The notes: generated from the letters alone by a model not told the origin. A stretch of DNA of 64,000 nucleotides from Brevipalpus yothersi (GCA_003956705.1 QZCP01000105.1:20023-84022); one strand, 5' to 3'; positions 1 through 12,645 are shown, numbered from the stretch's first letter. Translations and numbers: made by a program.

Positions 1-201
1 GTGCAATCATCACGTTGAAGAAGGCGGTAACTCCTTGGAACATTATGAATTGAGCACGATTTGTCTGAAACAGCTTTCCAAGACTGTGAATTTTCAATCA
101 CTGACAATGAAGTTGAAGTTGAGCCTGTAGTTAAAAAAGAAGATATCAGAGATGTGACAAGGCGTTGTGAGCTTGTTATCTACACTACATATTTACACTA
201 A
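1..201 (+). CDS. Possible 3' terminal exon of an unidentified gene, cut by the window edge
   Basis: Two overlapping open frames look protein-like. One runs from base 2 to a TAG at 128-130 and contains CNHHVEEGG. The other is open from 49 to a TAA at 199-201 and is acidic (NEVEVEPVVKKED). They differ by one base in phase, so either the coding frame enters through a splice site near 54, or there is a frameshift between the two. An AATAAA at 441-446 could serve as the polyadenylation signal, which would make the gene convergent with the cordon-bleu gene. The product is not recognised. The exon call is weak because short open frames are common in this DNA. Confidence 0.25.
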
Positions 202-475
202 GATAATCAAGAAGAGGCGAAAAATTTTTCAATGATGATCAAATCTCAAATCTTATTCAAAGTTTTTTTTACTTATACACATTTTTCTTATCAATCTGAA
301 TAGCTTTATATATTTTCTGTTGATGGTGCATATACATATCACCTAGGAAAAAAAACGAAAGAGGAGAATTGTATTTGTATAGCTCCTCCAAATGTTAGGG
401 GCAAATAGAAAAAAACTTGTAAAGCAATAACGTGAACATTAATAAATGAATAGAACATTCCATTTTTCGAACAAA

Positions 476-3400
476 CTACCGATTAACTGAAACTTTACGT
501 AGAGCTTGTCTTCCACCACAATTGCGAATTTCTCTCAGCAGAGCATCATGAAAATCGATATTCGGTGTTTTACTATTACTGTTACTTTTGCCCAACCGGT
601 GCGATGAGGACAGTGAAGTTGATGACTTCTTAGATTTTGGCACATTTTGGTTGCAATTGATTGCTTCACTGTTTCTTGTACTCTGAACTGGTTTTAGTTT
701 ACTTATCACATCCATTGGCGTTAATCCTTTACTGAACAGTGAAGACATAGCTGCCGCATGAGCAGCCACTACACCAGTCGTTGGCTGATTGGGCTTGATA
801 CCATTACTTCCAACAGAAACGGACGACGATGGAGAAGTTAAAGAGGAGAAATAGTATTGCGGTAGTGGTGGAGGAGGGGGAGGAGGTGGCGGCGGGGGAT
901 CTGATGAAGATCTGTTTGCATTTAATTCGATATTCTTTGGAGAATTCGAGATTGAAGGAGACGATGAGACAGGAGGACACGATTTTTGTTCATTTGATGA
1001 ACTGTTGATCGATTTTGGTCGATTCAAAATGGGTTTAGTCGATATTGGCGGTGGAACCAGTATCAATGATGATACTGGATGTTGAATTTTGACTTTTCCT
1101 TGCTTAACCTTAATCTCTTTATTTATTCCATCATTTTTGCTGTTTTCCTGACCAGCAGTGATCTGTTGACTATTGTCACCATTTTTACTTTTACCATCAA
1201 TAGGCAAAGAGACACCAGCTACCACTGAAGGCTTGCCATTGGATTGCTCGTGGACGGTGATAACGCTGATGGGAGATTCTCGCGTATCACTTGTGAGAGA
1301 TGTGATTGTGTTTCGAATGGAAACTTTCGTTGAATTCTCATTGATTTGTATTTGAGAAATACAGCGTGGCTTATCATTATGATTATTCGGCAATATTACA
1401 GGCGGTGGAGGTGGCAGAGGAGTCTGTGATTCGGAAGGTATTCGCTGCCGAAAATCTGCATTGTTGGACTTTCGATTGGAAATAGACTGGCCTTGCCTTT
1501 GAACTTCACAATCGTTATCATCAGATCGGGATCCTTTCCAATAGGCGGCAGCAGCATCTTTACTGCCCCAAGATTCGAGACGGTAAAGTTTATAAGGTTG
1601 AGGAGAAAGCAACGAATCTTTAGAACTGGACGATTTTACTTCTGACGAATTGGATTCAGACTCTGTGTTGGTGTTCGATTGGGACATTGATGGTGATGAA
1701 TTTGATGGAGGAAGAGGTGGCTTGTCAACTACAATGCTCTTAACACTCTTCTCGGTGGAAGAAGAAGAAGAGTCAGCTTTAAGGGACGCATCAAGAATTA
1801 TCGGCTTAATTGATGATTGTAAAATCAGCGATTTGGGTCGTGGTTTGTCTTGCGTTTGTACATCTCGCTGTGGTTGCAAGTATGGGGCAGGCGCTGATCT
1901 TCTATTAACCATTGAGTTCTCAGAATAACTATCAGAGCTTGCATCATCGGTTCTATCAGTACTTTCGTAAATATTTGAATTATCAAGTGGTTTATAGGAA
2001 CCGATTCGAAAGTTGGTAAGTTTCTTTCGTGGGCGACATAAATCGCGAACAAAATTAGAGGTCACTTTTTGTTCTTGTGAAGTATTGTGATGATTGCTGC
2101 CAATTTGAAGACTCATGAATTGACTGTCATCGTCATCAAATGATTTACAGTCGGAAGTTTGACACTGAAGACTAGTCAATTGAGCTTCATCATCAACCCT
2201 CTCAGAAGATTTTATAGATATTTGTGATTGTTTTGGTTGGTCCAATTCCTTAGAACTTTGCTTAAGATTGTCCTTGACTTTTGCTGAACTTGAAGAGTCA
2301 ACCGAACCAGTCTCATCTTTTTTGATATTTTGTGAAATAATTGACGACTGCTTTTCCTCCACCAATTTCTCGGAGATCATCGACACATTTGTTAACAATT
2401 CTGTGGATGATTCAGGATGATCAGATGATTTAGTGGAGATTTCGATGGATTTCGTAGGTGAAGATGGAGAATTTTCGACAGTAGATCGAGAACTTTCCAC
2501 TACTTCTTGGTGGAGGTTTGATGATGTTATCATGATGTTTTTTTCCTGAGGGGAAAACACCACATCTGTTGGACAGTTTTCAGCACCATCAATCAGTTCA
2601 TTAAATATGGGAGCAGATAAAACAGCTCCAGTTATGATAGGTAAATGCGGACATTGATTATCTTTAGAATCTTTATTGTTTTTCGTTTCAGTAGATGAAA
2701 TTGGGGCACACGATTTAATATTTTTTGTATATTCCCGGTCAGTTGATAGATGATCATGAGATGAAACGACTTTGGTGTCTATTCCACTTGTATCGCAATT
2801 TTGTTGCTTCTTCTCTTCTCGAATTGTGACTTTTGTTTCATTTTCTCCATCTTCTTGAACCAATCGATCGACATTATCTTTCTTTTCGATTAACTCTTTC
2901 GGTTCAATTTTCGCATTGTCATTTTCGTTTCGTTGGCAACTGTCATTTTTTATTTGTAGGGTTTCTGATTGCTCCTTCAAATCATGGGACATAGAGCTTG
3001 AAGGTCTCTCCTCAATGCTAACAGAGTTGGCAGCAATTGAAGCTTGATTGCTTTCATTTTCTTTTCCTATGACCGAGGATGAAGATATTCCAGCATTCTT
3101 AGGCGTCAAATTTTGACTATTTTCACATGAAAGAAGTATAGTCTGTGATACTGGTGCCTCATTGACATAGTCTATCGAGTCTTTAGGCAAGCTCTCAACC
3201 GGATCGTTTGGTGTGCTCTCAACTTTATCGTGACTATGATAGGAATCATTATTGACGCTCTTTTTATCTGACTTCTTCTCGGTTTCGCTACACATGAGAA
3301 TGTGACCGGTACCATTCTCATGTCCATCACTTTCTCTGATTACACTTTTCCGTCCACTTTTTTCATCTTTGTTCTGATTGTCGTGATCCTTTTCAGTGCC

Positions 3401-6346
3401 AACTTTCACATCTTTAAGTGAGTTGTGAGATTGCAGTTGGTACTTGATTTTTGATTGTTCCTCCTCTGACTTGCTACCACTATCATTCATTACCGTCTTC
3501 GTTTTGGGAAGCATCGGAGGTGGCGGAGGATTGGGTAGGAGTGATACAGGGGCTCCAAGCTCATGTAATGCTTTATCGTCATCATCTTCCCCTTCACTTC
3601 GATCAATGTGGTGGGGTGATGAGGAAGAGGATGGATAACTTGATGCTGGTGACATGGTGGACATCTCTTCACAATGATCAGGCGTAGTATCATATCTATC
3701 TTCACCATTAGTCTGACAACACGTTCCCGAATCTGGACTCGGTATTGTATGCTCTTCAGGTTTGATCAATGGAATGTTCCGAGAATTTCTATCACGCTTG
3801 TTGACATCCTCTCTTCTGACTTTATCTCTATTTTCTTCTTCCTCTTCCTCCTCCTCCTCCTCCTCGGTGGATGTAACGAGTGTCAACGAAGATGAAGATG
3901 AAAGAATCTCCGGTAATCTGCTCTCACCGATACTACTTGAGCATGGACGCTCGGCTATCGATCGATGAGGATAATCACTTGATAAACTTTTACTAGTTGC
4001 AGAAGAGCCGGCAGATGAGGAGGACAGAGGTACACTCACATCACTCAAGCATTCAATTGAATCTTGAGTTTCATGGAGTTGCTGTTGCTGCTGTTTATTT
4101 TTCCATTCAGATCGACTGGAAATCTCACACGATGTGGGCGATGGAGAAGAAGAAGAAGAAGTAGAAGAAGTAGAGGAGGAAGAAGAAGCGGGAATAGCAG
4201 ATGATGAAGAAGACAAAAGTGATGTTGGCGGATGTGCCGCAGGACTAGACTGCTTGGTATCAGCTTGTAAATGTTGTGCGGGTGTCGGGGCTGGTGGAGC
4301 TGGGGCTTTGCGTTTCTTGTTAGCAGTGTTTAACCCACGCTTCATGAGTTCCGATGAGGCTTCTAATCTGCTCGATTTAGCTCGCAAATTGCAGTCTTTA
4401 TCTTTCACAACAAAATTTTCTTTCATTTTTCCAGCCTTTGCATCGATATTACTGCTGTTACTACTACTACTAGTAGTGATGGTACTACCACTATTACAAT
4501 TGCTCACAATTTGGCTGCCATTGCTTTGAGGAACAACATTTTTCTTACAATTAATACTATTCATGATCCTTGACATGCCCGGATGGGAAGTTGGTGTAGG
4601 AGAAGATGAATCGACAGATTCAGGAGATAAAAATGATTCATGATAACCACTAGACTCAGATCCTGAATCGTGGTGATGATTTTGAACACAATTATCAGAG
4701 GATGTTACAGTTTTAGATCCACTGGGAATGTTATTATTTTTCTCAATTGACTTATTATTGCACTCTTGTCTTGCTTTGGAACTTTTTCCAGTTGGAACCA
4801 CTTTATTACCGGTGTTCCGACCTGATGAACTGGAAGAAGAACCTATCGATGAGGCTATCGATGTTACAGATGCTTTCACTGATGAAATTTCGGAAACTGT
4901 GGTAATAGTTGATACTTTTTTCGATGGTGGTGGAGGAGCAGGACGCTTTTTGTGAATACTAATTGAACGAGACTTTCCATTGGAATCACTTGTTGTGGAA
5001 CAATTTGTAGCACTGGCAAGTGGTTGAATATTTTTACCATTAACAGACGAACTGTGAGCACTTCCGTTACTATTGGCATTGGATGGATGCCGGGCAACAT
5101 GATTACCGCTACTTGATCCACCATCTCGATGCCCATTGATCAATGCTGATGATGTTGATTGTGTGGTATCCATTTGATGTTGTAATTCACTGAGAACTCG
5201 ATCAGATATTAGATTCACTTCATGAACACCATAGTAAGATAATGGTTTTTCCAAATCCAAAAGTTTCAACAGTCGTCCCTCAGTTGCGGTCAAATGATAT
5301 TTACTACCGTCTAATTCCTTTTTTTCACAAATCGCCGATTTAACTTGGGCGATAGTTAAATTTGGCGACACTCGAAGTACCATCAATTGATTACGAGGTA
5401 AATTTACCTGAAGGCGAAATGTTGTCTGAAATGGCACATTTAGGGCACAGATTGAACCAGTATTCCCATTTGATCCTGTTGATGATGAATCAACCAGTCC
5501 ACCAGAACTGATTCCGATTCCACCACATTCACTTGAACCGGCAATCCAACTATGCCGAGAGTTAACACCACAAATCTTATTAACCTTCGGCACAACTGAT
5601 ACCTGATTAACATCAAGTGAGCCAATCGGTGTGCTCGCCTTAAAATCATGCCCATCAACACTGAGTCGATATTTACTAGCATTAAAACGATATTGGGTGG
5701 CTATGTTAACCAAAATGTCCATCATAGGTGTTTTACGATCAACATTGATGCAAACTGTGTTGCTACTCTTTTCGAATGCCGTTGATTTTATATCACTTTT
5801 TGAACCATTACGAATTTTAGATGAATTCAATGCTGCCTGTACAAGTTCGGGTGGCAAGATCACAGATAGATTCATACGGCCTTCCAAAAGTTCATTGATT
5901 GCACAAGAATCATCACCCGATGGACAGCTCATTGCGGCAGCAGTTATCGAAGTCAAGCTACCACTAGTACCGGTAACTGTTGACGGTATTGATAGGATCG
6001 ATTTTGATCCCAAGCCTTGCCGCTGACTTGTACTACTGCTACTGTTACTGAATCGGCCAACACTACTGCAGTTAGATTCACTACGAATCGGCTGCTGTAA
6101 TGATAGTCGTGAAGATGCGATAGAATTGACTGTTGATTGTGATGATGCAACTTCTTGTATACTTTTTGAACGAAGCTTGATATCAGCTATATCCACCGAA
6201 GTTGGAAGATTGAGTTCTTCTTCTTCACTATTCAGATCAAGTGTATGATTGAAGATTGGTGGATCGTAGTTAGCAGAAAAGCGATTGGTGGTGATGTTTT
6301 TGCTGCTGGATTTGCTGCTGGATCCATCTCCGGAGGCGAATTTCAT
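476..6346 (-). CDS. COBL: Cordon-bleu (COBL) family actin nucleator, single giant coding exon
   Basis: A 1956-residue protein of the cordon-bleu family, which binds actin through WH2 domains and promotes filament nucleation at the cell cortex. Two ubiquitin-like COBL segments lie at about residues 155-252 (RKTPMMDILV motif) and 303-384. Two basic-proline motifs (KKRPAPPPP near 464, KKRKAPAPPAP near 675) match the KRAP motifs known in COBL for SH3-partner binding. A single WH2 domain ends the protein (ALLREIRNCGGRQALRKV, about 1933-1952). The middle is disordered, rich in Ser, with poly-Glu and poly-Pro runs. The start chosen is the ATG at 6346 in CAAAATG context. The open frame continues upstream to 6439, but only from a TTG codon and across a polypyrimidine tract ending in TAG at 6357, which is a splice acceptor. 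The hydrophobic residues encoded there are therefore intron. Vertebrate COBL has three WH2 domains; this protein shows one, as in COBLL1. Confidence 0.88.
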   Translation of the reverse strand: MKFASGDGSSSKSSSKNITTNRFSANYDPPIFNHTLDLNSEEEELNLPTSVDIADIKLRSKSIQEVASSQSTVNSIASSRLSLQQPIRSESNCSSVGRFSNSSSSTSQRQGLGSKSILSIPSTVTGTSGSLTSITAAAMSCPSGDDSCAINELLEGRMNLSVILPPELVQAALNSSKIRNGSKSDIKSTAFEKSSNTVCINVDRKTPMMDILVNIATQYRFNASKYRLSVDGHDFKASTPIGSLDVNQVSVVPKVNKICGVNSRHSWIAGSSECGGIGISSGGLVDSSSTGSNGNTGSICALNVPFQTTFRLQVNLPRNQLMVLRVSPNLTIAQVKSAICEKKELDGSKYHLTATEGRLLKLLDLEKPLSYYGVHEVNLISDRVLSELQHQMDTTQSTSSALINGHRDGGSSSGNHVARHPSNANSNGSAHSSSVNGKNIQPLASATNCSTTSDSNGKSRSISIHKKRPAPPPPSKKVSTITTVSEISSVKASVTSIASSIGSSSSSSGRNTGNKVVPTGKSSKARQECNNKSIEKNNNIPSGSKTVTSSDNCVQNHHHDSGSESSGYHESFLSPESVDSSSPTPTSHPGMSRIMNSINCKKNVVPQSNGSQIVSNCNSGSTITTSSSSNSSNIDAKAGKMKENFVVKDKDCNLRAKSSRLEASSELMKRGLNTANKKRKAPAPPAPTPAQHLQADTKQSSPAAHPPTSLLSSSSSAIPASSSSSTSSTSSSSSPSPTSCEISSRSEWKNKQQQQQLHETQDSIECLSDVSVPLSSSSAGSSATSKSLSSDYPHRSIAERPCSSSIGESRLPEILSSSSSLTLVTSTEEEEEEEEEEENRDKVRREDVNKRDRNSRNIPLIKPEEHTIPSPDSGTCCQTNGEDRYDTTPDHCEEMSTMSPASSYPSSSSSPHHIDRSEGEDDDDKALHELGAPVSLLPNPPPPPMLPKTKTVMNDSGSKSEEEQSKIKYQLQSHNSLKDVKVGTEKDHDNQNKDEKSGRKSVIRESDGHENGTGHILMCSETEKKSDKKSVNNDSYHSHDKVESTPNDPVESLPKDSIDYVNEAPVSQTILLSCENSQNLTPKNAGISSSSVIGKENESNQASIAANSVSIEERPSSSMSHDLKEQSETLQIKNDSCQRNENDNAKIEPKELIEKKDNVDRLVQEDGENETKVTIREEKKQQNCDTSGIDTKVVSSHDHLSTDREYTKNIKSCAPISSTETKNNKDSKDNQCPHLPIITGAVLSAPIFNELIDGAENCPTDVVFSPQEKNIMITSSNLHQEVVESSRSTVENSPSSPTKSIEISTKSSDHPESSTELLTNVSMISEKLVEEKQSSIISQNIKKDETGSVDSSSSAKVKDNLKQSSKELDQPKQSQISIKSSERVDDEAQLTSLQCQTSDCKSFDDDDSQFMSLQIGSNHHNTSQEQKVTSNFVRDLCRPRKKLTNFRIGSYKPLDNSNIYESTDRTDDASSDSYSENSMVNRRSAPAPYLQPQRDVQTQDKPRPKSLILQSSIKPIILDASLKADSSSSSTEKSVKSIVVDKPPLPPSNSSPSMSQSNTNTESESNSSEVKSSSSKDSLLSPQPYKLYRLESWGSKDAAAAYWKGSRSDDNDCEVQRQGQSISNRKSNNADFRQRIPSESQTPLPPPPPVILPNNHNDKPRCISQIQINENSTKVSIRNTITSLTSDTRESPISVITVHEQSNGKPSVVAGVSLPIDGKSKNGDNSQQITAGQENSKNDGINKEIKVKQGKVKIQHPVSSLILVPPPISTKPILNRPKSINSSSNEQKSCPPVSSSPSISNSPKNIELNANRSSSDPPPPPPPPPPPLPQYYFSSLTSPSSSVSVGSNGIKPNQPTTGVVAAHAAAMSSLFSKGLTPMDVISKLKPVQSTRNSEAINCNQNVPKSKKSSTSLSSSHRLGKSNSNSKTPNIDFHDALLREIRNCGGRQALRKVSVNR

Positions 6347-6356
6347 TTTGTTCGAT

Positions 6357-6420
6357 CTAGTGAGGTAAAGGGGTGAAAAAAAGAGAATGAGAATGAGAAT
6401 GATAAAAAAAATGAATATAT
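6357..6420 (-). other. Intron 3' end and splice acceptor before the cordon-bleu coding exon
   Basis: Read on the minus strand, this stretch is a long T/C-rich tract that closes with CCTCACTAG. The coding ATG follows 10 bases after the acceptor. At least one upstream exon, probably 5' untranslated, must lie to the right of 6420. I could not place it. Confidence 0.6.
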
Positions 6421-6824
6421 ATATATCTAAGTCAATCAATCGAGAAATAGGGACAGATCAAGATGATTTCGAAAAATTTTATCCCGAAAATAAAGTGTGC
6501 ATAAGGAAGAGAGAGGTAAAAGTTAGAAAAAGTTTCAGATTAAAGGAATGAGAGTTATATCATGTGTCTGACGGAAAAACGTTAAAGTTTCAAAAATGGA
6601 AAAAGAAAGGCGGACTCGACAAAATAAGTCTAATCGAGAGCGATGATCAAAAGCGATTAAATAAATATAAACGAATAGTCATGATTCAGTTGAGTATCTT
6701 CAATATAATCATTTAATATTTTTATTCAAGCAACTCGACACCAATCATGAAATCATATCTAAAACTGCTAGCATATTAATTCAACCCACAGTGAAAGAAG
6801 ATATTACTCTCTCTCACACATGGA

Positions 6825-6827
<3 letters not shown>

Positions 6828-6884
<57 letters not shown>
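6828..6884. repeat. (TC)n microsatellite
   Basis: Near-perfect dinucleotide tract of about 57 bp, the first long tract upstream of the cordon-bleu coding exon. Confidence 0.97.
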
Positions 6885-6887
<3 letters not shown>

Positions 6888-8124
6888 CTCCTTTCCGAAG
6901 ATTCCTTTTCGTCTTCGTCTGCATTTTTGACTATCAATTCTTCCGATCAGTATGTAAGCTGATTGTGAGTGTGGGACAAGAAGAAAAAAATGCAGATGAA
7001 TGCAATAAAATAGGAGGAAGCCTCACAAGAGGCCATCAAAATAAAACCGATCGAAAGATTGTCAAAGTTTAAAAAATGTGTTCACAAGAGAGAATAGAGT
7101 CCAGAAAAAAATGCTAAAAATTTGACAAAATTCAACGATTGAGAGAAATGAATGAAGAAGAGGAAGAAGAGGTGAAGAGATGATTATTTATATGAGGACA
7201 AGACACGCTACCAAGGGTATAAAAAAGTTGTGTACTTGTATTCAAAGTGGCGAGAAAAAAAGTTGACAAATTTGTCCAAAAATTACTGTGTGCACACGAT
7301 AAATTCTTTTTTTTCCACTCATGATGAAAATTGACATTATGTAATCACCCGAAAAGTTATCTATTCATTTTTTTACATGCATAATAATCGCGGAAAGGAT
7401 GAACAAGTAGCATGTTCATGCTTATGATAAGATGGCACAAAATGTGGATGTGTAAATTCAGAACGCAAAATTAGCATCACCAAAAACTGCATCACAAGTG
7501 TGTAAAGAGAGACAGGAGAAGAAGATGATGGTGATGAGGATTGAAGATGTAGATGATGACTAGGTGAAGAGAACTTGTGTGTGTGTATGTGTGTGATGAG
7601 CTTAGCAAACGAGATGAGAATTTGAATTAGGCACACACTTATGGAAACAAGAAAGATGAGAAAAAAAATTTATTATTTGACTTCCTGATGAACTTGAACA
7701 TCAATTATCATTGGTCAACGATAAAAGAAAGTCTAAGGAGAATGCATGCACATACACACATGTAACGGAAAGAATTGTTGATGCTTTTGAATATTAAAAG
7801 TGCGAAAAGGAAATGATCATGATGAAGAGGGAGAGATGATGGAATGTGGCATGTCATGGCTCTCGGAATGAGAAAGAGAGAGAAAATTCAGCAAAAATGA
7901 GAGGTGAACATGATAAATACTTGAAATGGGAAGTTTCAGTTATGCAAAAGCTAAGCCTAATCACTGGCGAATGATCAGCTTAATCTTTGCAAAAACAATA
8001 GGAAAACGAATGCAATAAGAAGGTTGAGCAACGGTAGGTTGTCAAAAAATGAAATGGACTGATGGACCAGCCAATTGTATGTCTTACAGTCCACCTTGTT
8101 TCACTGAGAGGAAGTAAGAAGGAG

Positions 8125-8128
<4 letters not shown>

Positions 8129-8158
<30 letters not shown>
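8129..8158. repeat. (GA)n microsatellite
   Basis: Pure GA tract of about 30 bp. Confidence 0.95.
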
Positions 8159-8164
<6 letters not shown>

Positions 8165-10559
8165 GACTATGCAAATTTTTTGTCTTCATTCCCTCCCTCT
8201 TTCTTTTACATGTTAACTTCAATTGACACTTTCTCCCCTTCATTATCTGCTCTCATTTGGTTAATCTTCCGCCTTCCTTCTTGGACAAATCCAATTGTTA
8301 CACATTGGAAAGGCTTCACGATCAATGTAATACATCAACATTGTCAAAAGTGTCTCTCTTCATCTTGCTTGTGTATACAACAAGAAGAATGAATCAAGCG
8401 TTGTGAAAGAGAATAAAATCAGATTTGAATAGCGAAATATTATGGAGAAGGGTTTCATGTTCAATGATATATATGGGCTCATGGAAGAGAGTGAGATGGA
8501 TAGGAGTTTACTGAACTTTCCTGGCACTCTCTATCTTTCAGGAACGATAAAAACTAAGAGAGAATTCATGTTCAATTCAGCTCTCTGGAATCAGAAAAAG
8601 TGTAGGGAAAAGTGAGTAAAATCAAGAGTATGATTAAAAGAAGTCAGTCTCCAATGATTAAGGACACACAGTTGAAAGCAAGGGAAAATACATGTATAAG
8701 ATACATGTAAAATTAACACGAGAGAGGAATAGAAGCATATTCATGGAATGAATTCATATCAATCAATAGATCAATGCATGCTATGTTATGAATAATTTTG
8801 ATCATCTATGATCACATAAGCTTATCACCAAGCGTATGAAGATAGATTAATTAGTGGTAGCATGGTAATGGCTAGCTTTAAGGAGAAATATCAATGGTCA
8901 TACAAGGTATATACTGTATTCAGAGACAAGATGACCACCACACTGTGGACTCAAAGTTGCTGCTTGAGGCTTAATTCGATGTATAAGAGAAAAATGTTTA
9001 ATGATGTTCACGTCTTGGTGACATTACAAATGAGCGAAGCTTAATGGTATATCAGTACGCGGCAATCTATTAGTTTCACTCAAGTGGTGCATTACTTGTT
9101 AACTAGCAACGGCAAGCATTCCTTTCTCTCTTGTATATGTATGCCTGATATCAGATGACGGCTTATACTTTGAATTGGCCTCTCAACCGGCTTTCCACAA
9201 GGGAAAGCAACCGTCATCGAAACATCGAAATACACTGACAGCAATCAATCTGGATGTCCGAGAGAGAGATTGAAGTGGGAGGTTGATGGAGGTGGTTGAT
9301 AGAGAGAGGAGGAAAAATGAAAATACAAGGTAAAGATGGACAATAACAATTGACGAAGAGGAAAAAAGAAATGAAACATTATCATTTTCTTTTTTCGCGA
9401 TGACTTTGGTTAGAAGGGAAAAAAGTTGCGATCAAGACATAGTTGAGTATGAAAAATATATGAGAATTGACTCTAAGGACAAATCAGGAGACTTGAAAAC
9501 TTTGTTATTGATGGCTAATGTTTTCAGCTGAGAAGGCACACTTATTCGTGTCAACATGTAATTTGCATAAGGCCAAAAAATGTTCGTGATCAAAATTTGC
9601 TCAGGAAACTTACTTTCGACTTCCGAATAGTTTCCACATGGTTGAGAAAAAGTTTTGCTGTATTTATGTGAATGTGTGTAATGTGGAGTAGAAGATTCAA
9701 GTGGCAATAAAAAAATAGCTACACATTCAAAAGATGCTAAGTTGTTGTGTGGCCAAGATGGAGGAGATCACAGACAAAAAAGAACGGAAAACAAAATAAA
9801 TAAATAAAAATGGTTATAATCAATCGATCAATCACAACAGAGCAAGTGACATCAACAACGTCCAATTGAGCTGATCAATTAAATCGATGAGGAACAATGT
9901 TTCCGGTACATAAAACTTTAACCACTCTTCATTGAGATCACACAGAGAGAGTAGAGAGAGGATGACTTAGATCAAATTTGCTGTATCAATGGCAAATCTT
10001 CACATTTGATTAAAATTATTGATGTCCACCGACACACACAAAGTGACCACAATATATCGAAAAAGCAAACACACAGGCTTCACCACACTTGAGAATGTTA
10101 AAAATGTTGAATGTGTATGTGTTATGTTACTGCGCGCGATCATGTGGCGTTAAGTGATCAAAGCGGGAAACATGTTGAAGGTGAATTGTGATAAATTAAA
10201 GTATTCACACATGTATAATTGGAATCAGAGACGATGTCAAATCTAATTAAACATTGGAGCACGACCAGGAAAGTGAATTGTGAGAGGAACTGATTTGTGT
10301 GTGTGTGTGTATATGTATATTGTTAACGTTAAGCCAGTGGATCAAAAGTGAATCCAGTCTGCACTGTTGGTGTTGCTGTTACTGTTGTTGTGATTGGCGC
10401 GATTCAAAAAAGGAAAAGTTTCTCTCTCTTCCACCTGCATAGCATTCATGCGAAGATACATGTATGTATATTGACGCTGGAGAGTGAAATTCAATTTCTT
10501 CAACCGAATCATATACTTTTTCTCTCTCTCTATTTCTTTCTTTCTTTCTCTTTATCTAT

Positions 10560-10561
<2 letters not shown>

Positions 10562-10606
<45 letters not shown>
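10562..10606. repeat. (TC)n microsatellite
   Basis: Tract of about 45 bp, preceded by degenerate CT/TTTC repeats from about 10520. Confidence 0.96.
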
Positions 10607-10607
<1 letters not shown>

Positions 10608-10714
10608 GTATTTTTTACCAATACGTGTTACTTTTTTCCCTTCGCTATGGTTCCTGAACTTCCCTCGGCCTGCCAACTCCTTAGATCCTCCTCTCCATCT
10701 TATTTGACATTCCC

Positions 10715-10715
<1 letters not shown>

Positions 10716-10749
<34 letters not shown>
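10716..10749. repeat. (TC)n microsatellite, left arm of an inverted pair
   Basis: 34 bp of TC. It lies 41 bp before a 122-bp GA tract, so the two can pair as an inverted repeat. Confidence 0.96.
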
Positions 10750-10752
<3 letters not shown>

Positions 10753-10788
10753 GATAATAGTAATGATAATAGCTAAAAGAAAGAAGGC

Positions 10789-10915
<127 letters not shown>

Positions 10916-11455
10916 TATCATACTCACTTTCTCAATTATTTATTTCTCCCACAGAAAGACTAAGATAATTTTTTCTCACTCTTTCTCTATGTTCTCTTGA
11001 GGATCTAGATTATGTGAATGATAATGGTAATAATGGTGATGATGATTATGATCAGATTGAATAAATGACGTGGGCTAAATTCATGGCCAAATTGAACCAC
11101 CAATACCGATCATCATCATGCTGGGTATGCAATGGAAACAGAAAAATTTGGATCAAATGTGTATTGCGTAATATTCAAATTGCTCAGGCTAGACTTCGGT
11201 AGATGTGCATACATGATGGGTGAACGAAATGAAGAGACAAGTGATTGTATTCTTCATTTGCATTGATAACTGTATAAATGCATATGAGGACATTGGCCTA
11301 TCGATGGGAAGCCAAATTTGCCTGAGGCTTATGGCTCTCATCGTCACTAAATTATTAGCACGCTAATGTGATTCGTTTCTCATGAATGAGAGCAATCATT
11401 CCGATGTTATGGTGTATTCGGAATGTCGCCATCATAATCGTTTCAGACAGACGAT

Positions 11456-11462
<7 letters not shown>

Positions 11463-11502
<40 letters not shown>
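11463..11502. repeat. (GA)n microsatellite
   Basis: GA tract of about 40 bp. Confidence 0.96.
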
Positions 11503-11505
<3 letters not shown>

Positions 11506-11732
11506 AAAATCGTGGGAAATCCAACTGAGTTAGCTGATACATTTGAAAACGAAAAAATATCATGAAAATGTTCCACAGATACAAGAAGCTTAATCTCATT
11601 CGTGAGGTCCACACTGAGGGGTACAAATTCAATGGTATATACATCTCCTAATCACGATTAGGGCTCAAAATGGATATGATCACAGTGATGATGGATTGAT
11701 ATTCACATCAATAAACACCGATTGATTTCTTT

Positions 11733-11734
<2 letters not shown>

Positions 11735-11779
<45 letters not shown>
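11735..11779. repeat. (GA)n microsatellite
   Basis: GA tract of about 45 bp, 230 bp from the previous one and in the same orientation. Confidence 0.96.
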
Positions 11780-11783
<4 letters not shown>

Positions 11784-12643
11784 TGATAATCTTTTTTTCT
11801 ATTCTAATGTTTCCCATTTTTTGAATCCAATTTGTATTCCATGTCCCCACTTACCACCTCATCGTGTATTCACGAAATTTTAGGGGCGAGAAAAAAAATT
11901 GATCATGATCTGGACTTATCTTCATGATTTTTGAGCCCTAAATAGAATCAAAGGGTTAAAATTCATTGTGAATGAATGTGAACAAATCCAGTCAATTACT
12001 GTGTGTTGAATTTGAGAATTACAAATCCCTGAAGATGAGAGAAAGAAAAATTCTTTCCACAACAAAAATTAGTGAGGAATCACGGGTCAGATGGGAATTT
12101 CATGAGCATTTACCAAAATAAGATGGATTGAAAAAATATTCATACCAATTTCATGGTGATTCGATCGTCTGATGCTTCTTCATCCTTTCTTCACGTTTCG
12201 TTGACAAGTTCAATATCATCAAGTGAGGAAGGAGAAGAAGAAGTATCTCCCTTCCAAGAAGAAGCATGATTGACCCGGCCTCAAAAATCATATTTTTTCA
12301 AATCAAAAATTGGTCTGTAATATTCATAAAATTGATCATGAATCATGCAAGATAGATAGAAAGAAAGAAAAGAGAGAAGAAAAAATCGAACAGAAATCTA
12401 CCCTAATTCGTTCTGATTTTTTTGCTTCTTCTCTTCACCTTCGAAGGGATAAAAATCATCTCTTAACACACACACACATACACAGACGAAAATTTCTTAG
12501 GACCATTAAAGATGATCTCTTCTTCATCTTTGACAGGCCAACACCAAAAACCTTGAGGATAATCACGATGACCGATTTGAAGTCTCAATCTAAGACTCTT
12601 TTCTCTTAGCTTCCTTCTTTATCTTCCTCTATTTTTTGATGCT

Positions 12644-12645
<2 letters not shown>

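Noticed and set aside
6347..6439. Hydrophobic N-terminal extension of the cordon-bleu frame
   Set aside because: It begins with TTG and is the translation of an intron polypyrimidine tract ending in an AG acceptor.
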